Shown: positions 50,272 to 57,464 of the stretch, piece after piece
Numbering within the stretch: the stretch's first letter is position 1
Layout of the letters: each line of letters begins with the position of its first letter
From: Parvibaculaceae bacterium Mf 1.05b.01
GTDB lineage: Bacteria > Pseudomonadota > Alphaproteobacteria > Parvibaculales > Parvibaculaceae
DNA: 64,000 nt
NCBI GenBank assembly: GCA_000509225.1
Contig: BAOK01000002.1
Span: 438,496-502,495 of the forward strand
Direction of reading: 5' to 3'
The notes under the pieces: model-generated
Told to the model about the DNA's origin: nothing
The model's database searches: none
Seen by the model: the letters and a program-made list of their open reading frames with translations, nothing else
Made by a program: the position numbers and the translations under genes

Positions 50272-51317
50272 GGCTGCCACCCTTGTGAGGTGGATACCTC
50301 GTCTTCTTCAGGCTGGGCTTCTTTCCCGCGGTGCAGATTGATTTCTTTGAGCAGCTTGTGGAGCACGGGGCGGACGCCTTCACCTGATACGCCAGAGAGG
50401 ATCATGATTTCCTGGCCAGCTGCTTCTTCCAGCGCTGCTTTGCGTTCGGCCACAACATCATCGGTCAGCGCATCACATTTGTTGAGCGCAATGATGACTG
50501 GTTTTTCCGCTAGTCCATGCCCATAGGCTTTCAATTCGCCCTTGATGGTGCGATAGGCGCCAACGACATCTTCTTCTGTCCCATCGACGAGATGGAGAAG
50601 AATGTTGGTGCGCTCTACGTGACCAAGGAACCGGTCACCGAGGCCTGCACCATCATGGGCGCCCTCAATGAGACCAGGGATGTCGGCGAGTACGAAGCCG
50701 TCATTTTCCATGTCGACGACGCCCAAGTTTGGATTGAGGGTCGTGAAGGGATAGTCGGCGATTTTGGGTTTCGCACGTGAGACAGCTGCGAGAAAGGTAC
50801 TCTTGCCTGCATTGGGCAGGCCGACAAGACCAGCATCAGCGATGAGCTTCAGCCGCAGCCAAATCCACATCTCCTTGCCTTCCTGACCTGGATTGGCATG
50901 ACGAGGGGCTTGATTGGTTGCGGTCTTAAAGTGCGCGTTGCCAAAACCGCCATTGCCGCCCTGGAGAAGGACAACACGCTGGCCCACCTCCGTCATATCG
51001 GCAATGAGTGTCTCATTGTCTTCTTCAAATACTTGTGTTCCGACAGGGACCTGGAGGATAGAATCTTCCCCGTTGGGACCGGATCTGTCGCGACCCATGC
51101 CGTGGACACCGGTCTTGCCTTTGAAGTGCTGACGATAGCGATAGTCAATGAGAGTGTTGAGACCGTCGACGCACTCCACGATCACATGGCCGCCGCGACC
51201 GCCATCGCCACCATTGGGGCCCCCGAACTGGACATACTTCTCCCGCCGAAAGCTGATCGAGCCAGCGCCGCCGTCGCCTGAGCGAATATAGATTTTTGCT
51301 TGGTCCAGGAACTTCAT
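50268..51317 (-). CDS. obgE: Obg-family GTPase (CgtA)
   Basis: Essential GTPase that helps 50S ribosome assembly and links to stress signalling. The 349-residue protein begins with the Obg domain ([27 protein letters not shown] region). G1 is GLPNAGKST near 167-175, G3 is DIPGLIEGA, and NKCD is G4. The C-terminus is acidic ([13 protein letters not shown]). It overlaps a GNAT gene upstream by 4 bases and proB downstream by 4. Confidence 0.96.
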   Translation of the reverse strand: MKFLDQAKIYIRSGDGGAGSISFRREKYVQFGGPNGGDGGRGGHVIVECVDGLNTLIDYRYRQHFKGKTGVHGMGRDRSGPNGEDSILQVPVGTQVFEEDNETLIADMTEVGQRVVLLQGGNGGFGNAHFKTATNQAPRHANPGQEGKEMWIWLRLKLIADAGLVGLPNAGKSTFLAAVSRAKPKIADYPFTTLNPNLGVVDMENDGFVLADIPGLIEGAHDGAGLGDRFLGHVERTNILLHLVDGTEEDVVGAYRTIKGELKAYGHGLAEKPVIIALNKCDALTDDVVAERKAALEEAAGQEIMILSGVSGEGVRPVLHKLLKEINLHRGKEAQPEEDEVSTSQGWQP

Positions 51318-51889
51318 AATAGCCCCTTTTGAGCCTGCCAGCGCGCTTGGGTCAAGCGATACTCACATTTGGGGCATGTTTCCTGTCGAGCTTCGCTCCA
51401 TCCGGACTTTTCACGCAAGAAAGTAAAGCCCGCCCTCTCCAGAACTCGCGCAGATGCGACATTGTCTGCGAAGAGGTCCGTGAGGAGAAGGTTAATGCCC
51501 AGCTCGTCGAAAGCGTAGCTGAGGATTGCGGCGACGGCTTCGCTCGCATAGCCATTGCGCCAGTATTCTTTGCCGATCCAATAGCCGATGCCCGTCGTGT
51601 CGTCGCCCCGGTTCTCAATATTGATGGAACCGATCAGCCTGTTGCCCTGCCAGATCGCGAAGGTCAGGTCAGTGCCCTGGGCTGCGCATTTACGATGGCT
51701 TGCGATCCAAGTTTCGGCAAATGAAAGCGGATAGGGGTGGGGAACGGGCGCCATCATGCGCGCTACCTCCCATTCGCCAGCTAGGTGACAGACAGTATGT
51801 GCGTCTTCCAGTCTGAATGCACGCAGTGTCAGCCGTGCTGTTTTCAGAACGGGTTCTCCCCCTTCAGGTAATGTGAAGACGCGTTTCAT
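51314..51889 (-). CDS. GNAT acetyltransferase (RimJ/RimL type), copy 1
   Basis: A 191-residue GNAT protein. Core features are [23 protein letters not shown] (17-39), the acetyl-CoA beta-bulge region [19 protein letters not shown], and the C-terminal [13 protein letters not shown]. It resembles the RimJ/RimL ribosomal-protein acetyltransferase group, but the substrate is unknown. A C-terminal pair in CPKCEYRL could bind metal. It is the nearest of three related GNAT genes to obgE and overlaps it by 4 bases. Confidence 0.85.
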   Translation of the reverse strand: MKRVFTLPEGGEPVLKTARLTLRAFRLEDAHTVCHLAGEWEVARMMAPVPHPYPLSFAETWIASHRKCAAQGTDLTFAIWQGNRLIGSINIENRGDDTTGIGYWIGKEYWRNGYASEAVAAILSYAFDELGINLLLTDLFADNVASARVLERAGFTFLREKSGWSEARQETCPKCEYRLTQARWQAQKGLL

Positions 51890-51893
51890 GTGC

Positions 51894-52409
51894 CTACCAG
51901 TTGTCTTTCAGGTCTTCCCAGAGATGACGGTTTGTTGTGACGTCGTAGCGCTCAACCTCAGCGTCGCGTGCAAGGCAGAAAACCTTGCTTTCGCCGGTCA
52001 CCTTGAAACCACTGCGTTCCAACACAATGCCTGACGCAGGATTGTCTTTGAAGAAAGACGCGCCGAGGTCATGCATGTGTTCTGTCTCAAAGAGGTAGGA
52101 GACGAAAGCGCGGGATGCTTCTGTCATGACGCCTTTGCCCCAAAAAGGTTTGCCCAGCCAGTAGCCGTACTCCTGCTCCTGGGCGATGCAACCAGCTAGG
52201 GCGCCCTCCACCTCGATTGCACAGATGATGTCAGGGGAGGCATCATGGCTTGCGATCCATTGATCAGCCATCTCCCGTGTGTAGGGGTAAGGTACGCGGG
52301 TGAGTTTGGAGCAGATATCCCAGTCACCCACATATTCCGTGACGAGAGCTGCGTCCTCTGGCTCAAAAGTGCGGAGACGCAAGCGGTCGGTGGTCAGGAT
52401 CGTGGTCAT
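51894..52409 (-). CDS. GNAT acetyltransferase, copy 2
   Basis: A 171-residue GNAT of the same subfamily as its neighbours: TDRLRLRTFEPEDAALVTEYVGDWD, then YGYWLGKPFWGKGVMTEASRAF, NPASGIVLERSGF and the shared ending VFCLARDAEVERYDV. The ATG at 52409 overlaps the upstream gene's stop as ATGA. A longer reading from 52649 lies entirely over that gene and is not credible. Close similarity of the tail to copy 3 (FCLARDEELD) shows these two arose by tandem duplication. Confidence 0.83.
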   Translation of the reverse strand: MTTILTTDRLRLRTFEPEDAALVTEYVGDWDICSKLTRVPYPYTREMADQWIASHDASPDIICAIEVEGALAGCIAQEQEYGYWLGKPFWGKGVMTEASRAFVSYLFETEHMHDLGASFFKDNPASGIVLERSGFKVTGESKVFCLARDAEVERYDVTTNRHLWEDLKDNW

Positions 52410-52957
52410 TGTGCGCTTTCCCGGTGCTGTTGGGCTGTCAGTTCCAGCACGATGCAGTCTAGCTCTTCGTCGCGGGCGAGACAGAAGCGTTTGTCTTCGC
52501 CGACTTCCTCGAAACCAACTTTTTTGAGGACCCGACCAGAGGCAGGGTTGGCCTTGAAATGACCTGCTGCGAGGCGTTCGACACCTAGAATGTCGAAGGC
52601 GAATTCGACCAGAACACGCGTCGCCTCTGAGGCTATGCCTTTGCCCCAATAGGGTTCCCCGATCCAGTAGCCGATCTCCATAGAGCCGCTTTCGGTCATG
52701 CTGAGACCGATTGTGCCCACAAGTCCGGGCTTTTTTGTTTCAATGGCAAATGGCCAGCTGTCTCCAGCGGCCCGGCGTTCCTTGTGACCGGCGATCCATT
52801 CTTCTGCCGCGTCTTTGGGGTAGGGATGAGGGATGCGCGCCACCATTGACGCCACATTCCAGTTGCTGACGAGTTCCGTCACGCGTGGTGCGTCGTCCAA
52901 TGTGAAGGGGCGCAGCGTCAGTTTTTCGCCTGCAAGGCTTAGTGTTTCGGCAATCAT
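52406..52957 (-). CDS. GNAT acetyltransferase, copy 3
   Basis: A 183-residue GNAT: KLTLRPFTLDDAPRVTELVSNW near the N-terminus, EIGYWIGEPYWGKGIASEATRV for acetyl-CoA binding, NPASGRVLKKVGF, and FCLARDEELD at the end. It starts the run of three GNAT genes downstream of rpmA, after a strong terminator. The three genes therefore need a promoter within 52958-53003 or limited read-through. AGGAGGGTCTC before the start codon (minus strand) is a good ribosome site. Confidence 0.85.
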   Translation of the reverse strand: MIAETLSLAGEKLTLRPFTLDDAPRVTELVSNWNVASMVARIPHPYPKDAAEEWIAGHKERRAAGDSWPFAIETKKPGLVGTIGLSMTESGSMEIGYWIGEPYWGKGIASEATRVLVEFAFDILGVERLAAGHFKANPASGRVLKKVGFEEVGEDKRFCLARDEELDCIVLELTAQQHRESAQ

Positions 52958-53003
52958 GAGACCCTCCTCCTGGAGTGAGAGTGGCTAAATCAGGAGAGAG
53001 AAC

Positions 53004-53038
53004 AAAAAAAGAGAGAGATGGCGAACCATCTCCCTCTC
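53004..53038 (-). terminator. Terminator of rplU-rpmA
   Basis: On the minus strand, GAGAGGGAGATGG (plus 53026-53038) pairs with CCATCTCTCTC (plus 53011-53021) over a TTCG loop. Seven T follow (plus 53004-53010). Confidence 0.95.
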
Positions 53039-53088
53039 GAAATCTTCAGGTCTGGTCGCCACCCGCAGGTGACGATGGCCCCTGCTAT

Positions 53089-53370
53089 TTAGTCTGCTGC
53101 TTTCGCTGCCGGTACGTCCGATGAAAGGACAGAGACATAGGTCCGGCCGCCTGAGCGGGTGCGGAAATTCACTGTGCCTTCAACAGTTGCAAAGATCGTG
53201 TGGTCTTTGCCCATGCCGACATTCTCGCCCGGGTGCCATTTAGTGCCGCGCTGGCGAATGATGATGTTGCCTGGGATCACTGCCTGGCCGCCAGATTTCT
53301 TGACGCCAAGACGGCGGCCTTCACTGTCGCGACCGTTACGGGATGAACCGCCTGCTTTTTTATGAGCCAT
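53089..53370 (-). CDS. rpmA: 50S ribosomal protein L27
   Basis: L27 reaches into the peptidyl-transferase centre of the 50S subunit. The 93-residue protein starts [20 protein letters not shown] (first 20 residues diagnostic). [19 protein letters not shown] is in the middle. No N-terminal pro-sequence is present, so no cleavage is needed. It is second in rplU-rpmA. Confidence 0.98.
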   Translation of the reverse strand: MAHKKAGGSSRNGRDSEGRRLGVKKSGGQAVIPGNIIIRQRGTKWHPGENVGMGKDHTIFATVEGTVNFRTRSGGRTYVSVLSSDVPAAKAAD

Positions 53371-53463
53371 TTTTCTCTAACTCCAATTTCCAGAGCCGGT
53401 GCGCTGGAACATTTTCTTTGTCGCATTTTCGAACCGCAAAACGAGTTTGCTGAAAAATGCTTG

Positions 53464-53781
53464 TTAGCCTGCAGCGATGTCCGTGATTTTCAGCAGCGTC
53501 TCGTGCTGACGGTGACCGGCTGTGCGGCGATAATTGTGACGGCGCTTCTTTTTAAAGACCGTGATCTTCCGCGAGCGGCCCTGTTCGACGATTTCAGCTT
53601 TCACTGAAGCGCCACTGATCAGCGGTGCGCCGACTTTTGTGTCAGTGCCTTCACCGCCAACCATCAGAACGTCGGTCAGATCGACCTTGTCGCCGGCTTC
53701 GCCGCCGAGTTTTTCGACCTTGATCACGTCGTCTTTAGCGACCCGATATTGCTTACCGCCAGTGCGGATAACTGCGAACAT
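53464..53781 (-). CDS. rplU: 50S ribosomal protein L21
   Basis: L21 of the large ribosomal subunit, 105 residues. It begins [18 protein letters not shown] and contains [15 protein letters not shown] near the C-terminus, as in the family. It is preceded by a structured leader and a near-consensus promoter, and followed 93 bases later by rpmA. Confidence 0.98.
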   Translation of the reverse strand: MFAVIRTGGKQYRVAKDDVIKVEKLGGEAGDKVDLTDVLMVGGEGTDTKVGAPLISGASVKAEIVEQGRSRKITVFKKKRRHNYRRTAGHRQHETLLKITDIAAG

Positions 53782-53808
53782 CTTGAAATTCCATGCAAAA
53801 CAAAATCC

Positions 53809-53849
53809 AGCGGCCCTGCCGACAATCCGGATGGATGTCGGGGACCGCT
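53809..53849 (-). promoter_or_regulatory. Structured 5' leader of rplU-rpmA
   Basis: On the minus strand the transcribed leader folds with an outer stem AGCGG/CCGCT (plus 53845-53849 with 53809-53813). An inner stem CCGACA/TGTCGG (plus 53836-53841 with 53819-53824) follows. It occupies most of the roughly 75-base leader and ends 28 bases before the start codon. Autogenous control by L21 is known in other phyla; here it is only a possibility. Confidence 0.5.
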
Positions 53850-53862
53850 GTGAGTGGCGCGC

Positions 53863-53890
53863 ACTATAGCCGTGGCGCGGGGGCTGTCAA
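53863..53890 (-). promoter_or_regulatory. Sigma70 promoter of rplU
   Basis: Minus strand TTGACA (plus 53885-53890), a 16-base spacer, then TATAGT (plus 53863-53868). This is the best match to consensus in the window, in keeping with a ribosomal protein operon. Confidence 0.8.
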
Positions 53891-53945
53891 CCGGATTCGG
53901 GCAGGTTTAGAGGCCGTTTTTGCCGGTTTTTCAAGCGTTTGGCGG

Positions 53946-54854
53946 TTACGCCTGTTTTTCGGCAGGGCCGCTATTGGAGACGGCCTCCAGAAGTTCTGCT
54001 GATCCAAATGCGGAGCCTGAGCTTTTGACCCCGAGAGAGAATTCTGGCGGGACTACCTCAGGCCCCTCACCGGCCGGCAGCGGCGGGGTGAAATAGCCCA
54101 GGGCATAGGAGCCCATAGCATAGCCGAGCAGTGCCTGAAGCTCCGGATCGAAGTCTTTGGCGATCTCAGGTGGGCAGGATAGATACTGGTTCTCCTCCTG
54201 CCTGAGCCAGCCCAGCGTATAAGTGATGTTAACGCCGGCCCGGTCCCCGTTAGATTTGTTGGCTCCGCCGCCATGGAAAACGGACCCTGTGTAGATTAGG
54301 ACCGACCCCGCGGACATTTCGGCATAGCCAATTTCGTCAGGTTGCGGCACGCGGTCATCCGGCCAATCAATGGAACCAGGCACAACCTGCGTCGCCCCAT
54401 TTTCCTTCGTAAAGTCCGTTGCGGCCCAGATGGTGTTGAGCTGTGGCTCAATTCCTTGCAGATACTTGCCCCAGGCCCAGCGATCGCGGTGGATGGCCTG
54501 CTCGGGCTGTCCGGGCTTGATGCGGATCACCTGGGTCAGGTGAAGCTGATAGGCCTCGCAATTTGGCAGTAGAAAGTCTGCGACTGCGCCGCGAATGTTC
54601 TCGTTCATGACCATTTCCCGACACATGGCCGAACGGGCAACCAAAGCCCCCGTCCTGGTTGTATGGCGACCGGTGAAATCGTCGCGGCCTTCCTCTGTGG
54701 CGTCAACATAGGGGCCGATTTCAGCATTCAGGGTGGCGACCTGCTCAGGGCTCAATACATCTTTCAAAATGACCGCGCCGTCGCGATTGATGACGGCCAT
54801 AATCTCATCTTTGGTGGCCGTTGCCGGCAGCGTTTCGACTTTGGGTGTGGTCAT
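53946..54854 (-). CDS. Phytanoyl-CoA dioxygenase family protein
   Basis: A 302-residue Fe(II)/2-oxoglutarate-dependent oxygenase of the PhyH type. The facial triad fits His122 and Asp124 (HRD) with His194 (VFHGGGANKS), and Arg205 may bind 2-oxoglutarate. Many bacterial PhyH proteins hydroxylate lipids or natural products, and the substrate is unknown here. Its ATG overlaps the upstream TetR stop by 4 bases, so regulator and enzyme share a transcript. The GST gene on the other side of the TetR promoter may belong to the same function. Confidence 0.85.
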   Translation of the reverse strand: MTTPKVETLPATATKDEIMAVINRDGAVILKDVLSPEQVATLNAEIGPYVDATEEGRDDFTGRHTTRTGALVARSAMCREMVMNENIRGAVADFLLPNCEAYQLHLTQVIRIKPGQPEQAIHRDRWAWGKYLQGIEPQLNTIWAATDFTKENGATQVVPGSIDWPDDRVPQPDEIGYAEMSAGSVLIYTGSVFHGGGANKSNGDRAGVNITYTLGWLRQEENQYLSCPPEIAKDFDPELQALLGYAMGSYALGYFTPPLPAGEGPEVVPPEFSLGVKSSGSAFGSAELLEAVSNSGPAEKQA

Positions 54855-55438
54855 AGGATTTCCTCCACTCTCATTGTGTCGCCCAGCAATGAGCGAAGCA
54901 TCAGGTTCAGGTGATCGAGTTGTTTTTGAGCGGGCCAGCCATTTGGATCGAGGGTCGCTCGAACCAGGAGGCCGTCGACAATGGCGATGATGGCGTCTGC
55001 CAGCATGGCAAGACGTTCTTTCGGCGCGCTGCTCTCTTTTGACAGTCGGACAACGAGACTTGATTGAAACTCGTCGTAATATTGCCGGTGAATGTCGGCG
55101 AGGGTGTCGCTGGTGAGTGCCTGGTCAAAAAAGGCTAGCCAGACGCGTGCCGCCAACTGCCCGTCTTCATCCAGAGGCAGAAAGGCCGCGGTGGCTTCGA
55201 ACAGGCTTCCTGCAGCCTCGTTTCCGCGATGGTGGGCCTGGGCAATGACTTCTTCCAGGGCGGCGGCAATCAGTTGGTCTTTATCATTGAAATAGTGGGT
55301 GAGGCTTCCGGTGGTGACACCTGCGACGCGGGCAACATCCACAAGCCGGACAGCATCCAAGCCCTGTTTCCCAATGACGTGGATGGCGGCTTCAGCAAAG
55401 GCGCGGCGTCTTTCTGTATGGTCGACTTTTTTTGGCAT
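54851..55438 (-). CDS. TetR-family regulator (BetI-like)
   Basis: A 195-residue TetR regulator: RRRAFAEAAIHVIGKQGLDAV, then VARVAGVTTGSLTHYFNDKDQL with the typical recognition helix. The ligand domain resembles BetI-type (TetR_C_6) proteins: LPLDEDGQLAARVWLAFFDQA. ATG 55438 lies 7 bases after a TATAAT, so the message may be leaderless. A longer reading from 55555 crosses the promoter and is rejected. It likely represses itself, the PhyH gene and perhaps the divergent GST. Confidence 0.85.
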   Translation of the reverse strand: MPKKVDHTERRRAFAEAAIHVIGKQGLDAVRLVDVARVAGVTTGSLTHYFNDKDQLIAAALEEVIAQAHHRGNEAAGSLFEATAAFLPLDEDGQLAARVWLAFFDQALTSDTLADIHRQYYDEFQSSLVVRLSKESSAPKERLAMLADAIIAIVDGLLVRATLDPNGWPAQKQLDHLNLMLRSLLGDTMRVEEIL

Positions 55439-55445
55439 AATGGTG

Positions 55446-55535
55446 ATTATATAAAAAATACGACCGCGCGCAAGATGAATGACCTGGTGCAGGTTGATAT
55501 CAGGCTTATGGTACCCAAGTTCCATTTTCGAACTT
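55446..55535. promoter_or_regulatory. Divergent control region with two dyads
   Basis: Minus-strand promoter TTGCGC (plus 55468-55473), 16-base spacer, TATAAT (plus 55446-55451) drives tetR-phyH. Two dyads lie between it and the GST gene: ACCTG-gtg-CAGGT (55482-55494) and AAGTTC/GAACTT (55517-55522, 55530-55535). Either could be the TetR operator; the second is nearest the GST start. Confidence 0.5.
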
Positions 55536-55554
55536 ATGTACAGAGAGCAATCCA

Positions 55555-56370
55555 ATGGCTGATCTTCGTCTCTTCTCCTATCTGCCGAACCCCCGTATCT
55601 ACAAAGCGACCGTCACTGCGCGGCTCTGTGATGTTGAGGTGGATGTGCGTGGCGCGAAACCTCGCGAGCTTGCTGATTGGCTTTGGGATGCAGATGCCCG
55701 GCCGTTGACCGATGCGGACAGGCAAGACGGGTCGCCGACAATGCGGGAGGCCAGGACTGGTTTTGCCGGCGTGCTTCATAAGACCGATGCATTTCTGGAG
55801 GCTCATCCTTTTGGCACGGTGCCCGCAGCCTTCAGTCCGGACGGCAAGGTGGGTATCTTTGAATCCAACAGTATTGCGAGGGCCGTAGCTCGGCTTTCCA
55901 AAAACGATCACCTGATCTATGGGCGAGACGCGTATGAAGCGTCGCGGATCGATAGTTTTCTGGATGTCAGCCTGGTCTTTGCCCGTGACACGCAGAAATA
56001 TCTTTTAGCGCTGACTGGTAAATCGATATCGCAGGATCTCTATGACGCGACTGAAAAAGCTGTCGACACTTATATGACCGGCATTGAAAGTGCTTTAGAT
56101 GGTCGCGCTTACCTTGTCGGCGATGATGTCTCGCTTGCAGATGTCTGCTTTGCCGCAGAGATTGTTGAATTTGCCCTGTCTCACTACAACCGTTCGGTTC
56201 TCGAAGCGGCCGGGCTGGTTCCCTTGTTTGATGAGAACCTCAAGGAGCGCTTTCCCCGCGCAATGGCTCATCTGAGTTCCTGTCTTGAGCATAGGGCGTT
56301 TGCCCCTGATCTCGGTGCGCATTACGCACAGATCTTGGATCGTACAGAGACAGGCAACCTGCGGGCATGA
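55555..56370 (+). CDS. Glutathione S-transferase family protein
   Basis: A 271-residue GST-fold protein: thioredoxin-like N-domain (DLRLFSYLPNPRIYKATVTARL), then FGTVPAAFSPDGKVGIFESNSIARAV with the glutathione-site Glu-Ser, and an all-helical C-domain (about 105-250). The layout resembles eEF1B-gamma-like GSTs. Which electrophile it handles is unknown. ATG 55555 follows GAGAGCAATCCA, only a weak ribosome site. It is divergent from tetR-phyH and ends at a strong hairpin. Confidence 0.85.
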   Translation: MADLRLFSYLPNPRIYKATVTARLCDVEVDVRGAKPRELADWLWDADARPLTDADRQDGSPTMREARTGFAGVLHKTDAFLEAHPFGTVPAAFSPDGKVGIFESNSIARAVARLSKNDHLIYGRDAYEASRIDSFLDVSLVFARDTQKYLLALTGKSISQDLYDATEKAVDTYMTGIESALDGRAYLVGDDVSLADVCFAAEIVEFALSHYNRSVLEAAGLVPLFDENLKERFPRAMAHLSSCLEHRAFAPDLGAHYAQILDRTETGNLRA

Positions 56371-56398
56371 ATTTCTGGATGGTTAGCCAAAAAGTAGT

Positions 56399-56429
56399 GG
56401 GCCGGAGGTGCTTGCGACTCCTCCGGCCC
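56399..56429 (+). terminator. Strong hairpin after the GST gene
   Basis: GGGCCGGAGG (56399-56408) and CCTCCGGCCC (56420-56429) make a perfect 10-bp stem. AACCTAAT rather than a T tract follows, so it may block exonucleases or terminate only partly. Confidence 0.6.
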
Positions 56430-56548
56430 AACCTAATAAAACATAGACCCAAGGGGTGAGGATGCTGACCGGCCAGAAGGAAACTGTGCCGACAGGGGCC
56501 TAGTGCTCACCAGGTGCTGCTAACACCGTCAGCAACACGATCACCGTA

Positions 56549-56596
56549 TGTGGGAAAAAATCCCACGTCAACAAAAATGTGGGTAGTTTTCCCACA
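56549..56596 (+). promoter_or_regulatory. Two TGTGGG dyads before the DUF6502 gene
   Basis: Dyad 1 has TGTGGGA (56549-56555) against TCCCACG (56561-56567). Dyad 2 has TGTGGG (56578-56583) against CCCACA (56591-56596). All four half-sites share GTGGG and the dyad starts are 29 bases apart. They end 22 bases before the gene. A possible -10, GATAGT (56605-56610), lies just beyond, so a protein bound here could repress. Confidence 0.55.
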
Positions 56597-56618
56597 AAGT
56601 TTCGGATAGTCTCCAAAT

Positions 56619-57464
56619 ATGGGGGAAATCCTGGAAAAAGATGGGCCAACACGGCCGCTTCTCGGCGCAGTTCGCACCCTATTGCGACCGCTCGTCCGCG
56701 GGCTGGTGCGCCGGGGTGTCCAGCTGCCTCAGATTGTTGAAGAGCTGAAGGCGCTTTATGTTGCTGCTGCACACCAAGAGGCGGCGAAGACGGGACGGGT
56801 GACCCAGAGTGCCATCAGTGTGATGAGTGGCGTTCACCGCAAGGATGTGAAGCGTCTTTTGGAGAGTGCCAGTGACGCACCTCGCCCACCGAGTGCAGCG
56901 TCAATGGGGTCGAAGCTTATCGGGATCTGGATGGGGCGTGCGCCCTTCGCGCAAGATGATGGCAGCCCGCTTCCCTTGTATGAAAAACGGTCTGACGGAT
57001 CGCCCAGCTTTGAGGAGCTTGTGGGTGAAGTGAGCCAGGATGTGCGGTCCCGAGCTGTGCTGGATGATTGGCTCCGGCTCAATGTGGTGTTGCGAAGAGA
57101 TGATGGTTTTGTCGAGCTGAATACGGAAGCGTTCGCGACGCCGGAAGCAGAAGTGGAAGCACTTCACTTTTTTGGTCGGAACCTTCGCGACCATGTATCG
57201 GCTGGTCTGCATAACCTTGAAGGGCAGGACCCACGTTTTATTGATCGGGCAACGTTCTATTGGGGTCTCACGGATTCTTCCATTGAGAAGTTGCGACTGC
57301 TTGCGCAGGAGCTTGGTGCGGAAGCCGTTCGTGAAGCCAACAAGCAGGCATTGGAGCTTGCGACAGAGGACCGGGAGCGGGGCGACGGTCAAAACCGAAT
57401 GACGTTTGGCGTCTATTTTTATGCAGAGCAGGATGAGCCTGAAAACAGGGAGGGCGAGGGCTGA
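56619..57464 (+). CDS. DUF6502 family protein
   Basis: A 281-residue soluble protein of the DUF6502 group; function unknown. The N-terminal part (about 10-85) is helical and basic. It contains VTQSAISVMSGVHRKDVKRLLES (about 66-88), which looks like a helix-turn-helix, so DNA binding is plausible. The C-terminal half (100-270) is helical and acidic. No Shine-Dalgarno sequence is seen before ATG 56619. Its TGA overlaps the lipoprotein ATG by one base, so the two are translationally coupled. The dyads upstream suggest the pair is regulated, perhaps by this protein. Confidence 0.7.
   Translation: MGEILEKDGPTRPLLGAVRTLLRPLVRGLVRRGVQLPQIVEELKALYVAAAHQEAAKTGRVTQSAISVMSGVHRKDVKRLLESASDAPRPPSAASMGSKLIGIWMGRAPFAQDDGSPLPLYEKRSDGSPSFEELVGEVSQDVRSRAVLDDWLRLNVVLRRDDGFVELNTEAFATPEAEVEALHFFGRNLRDHVSAGLHNLEGQDPRFIDRATFYWGLTDSSIEKLRLLAQELGAEAVREANKQALELATEDRERGDGQNRMTFGVYFYAEQDEPENREGEG

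Noticed and set aside
52410-52649. 80-residue N-terminal extension of GNAT copy 2
   Set aside because: It would overlap GNAT copy 3, is Arg/Ser rich and unlike the family; the ATGA overlap at 52406-52409 gives a natural start.
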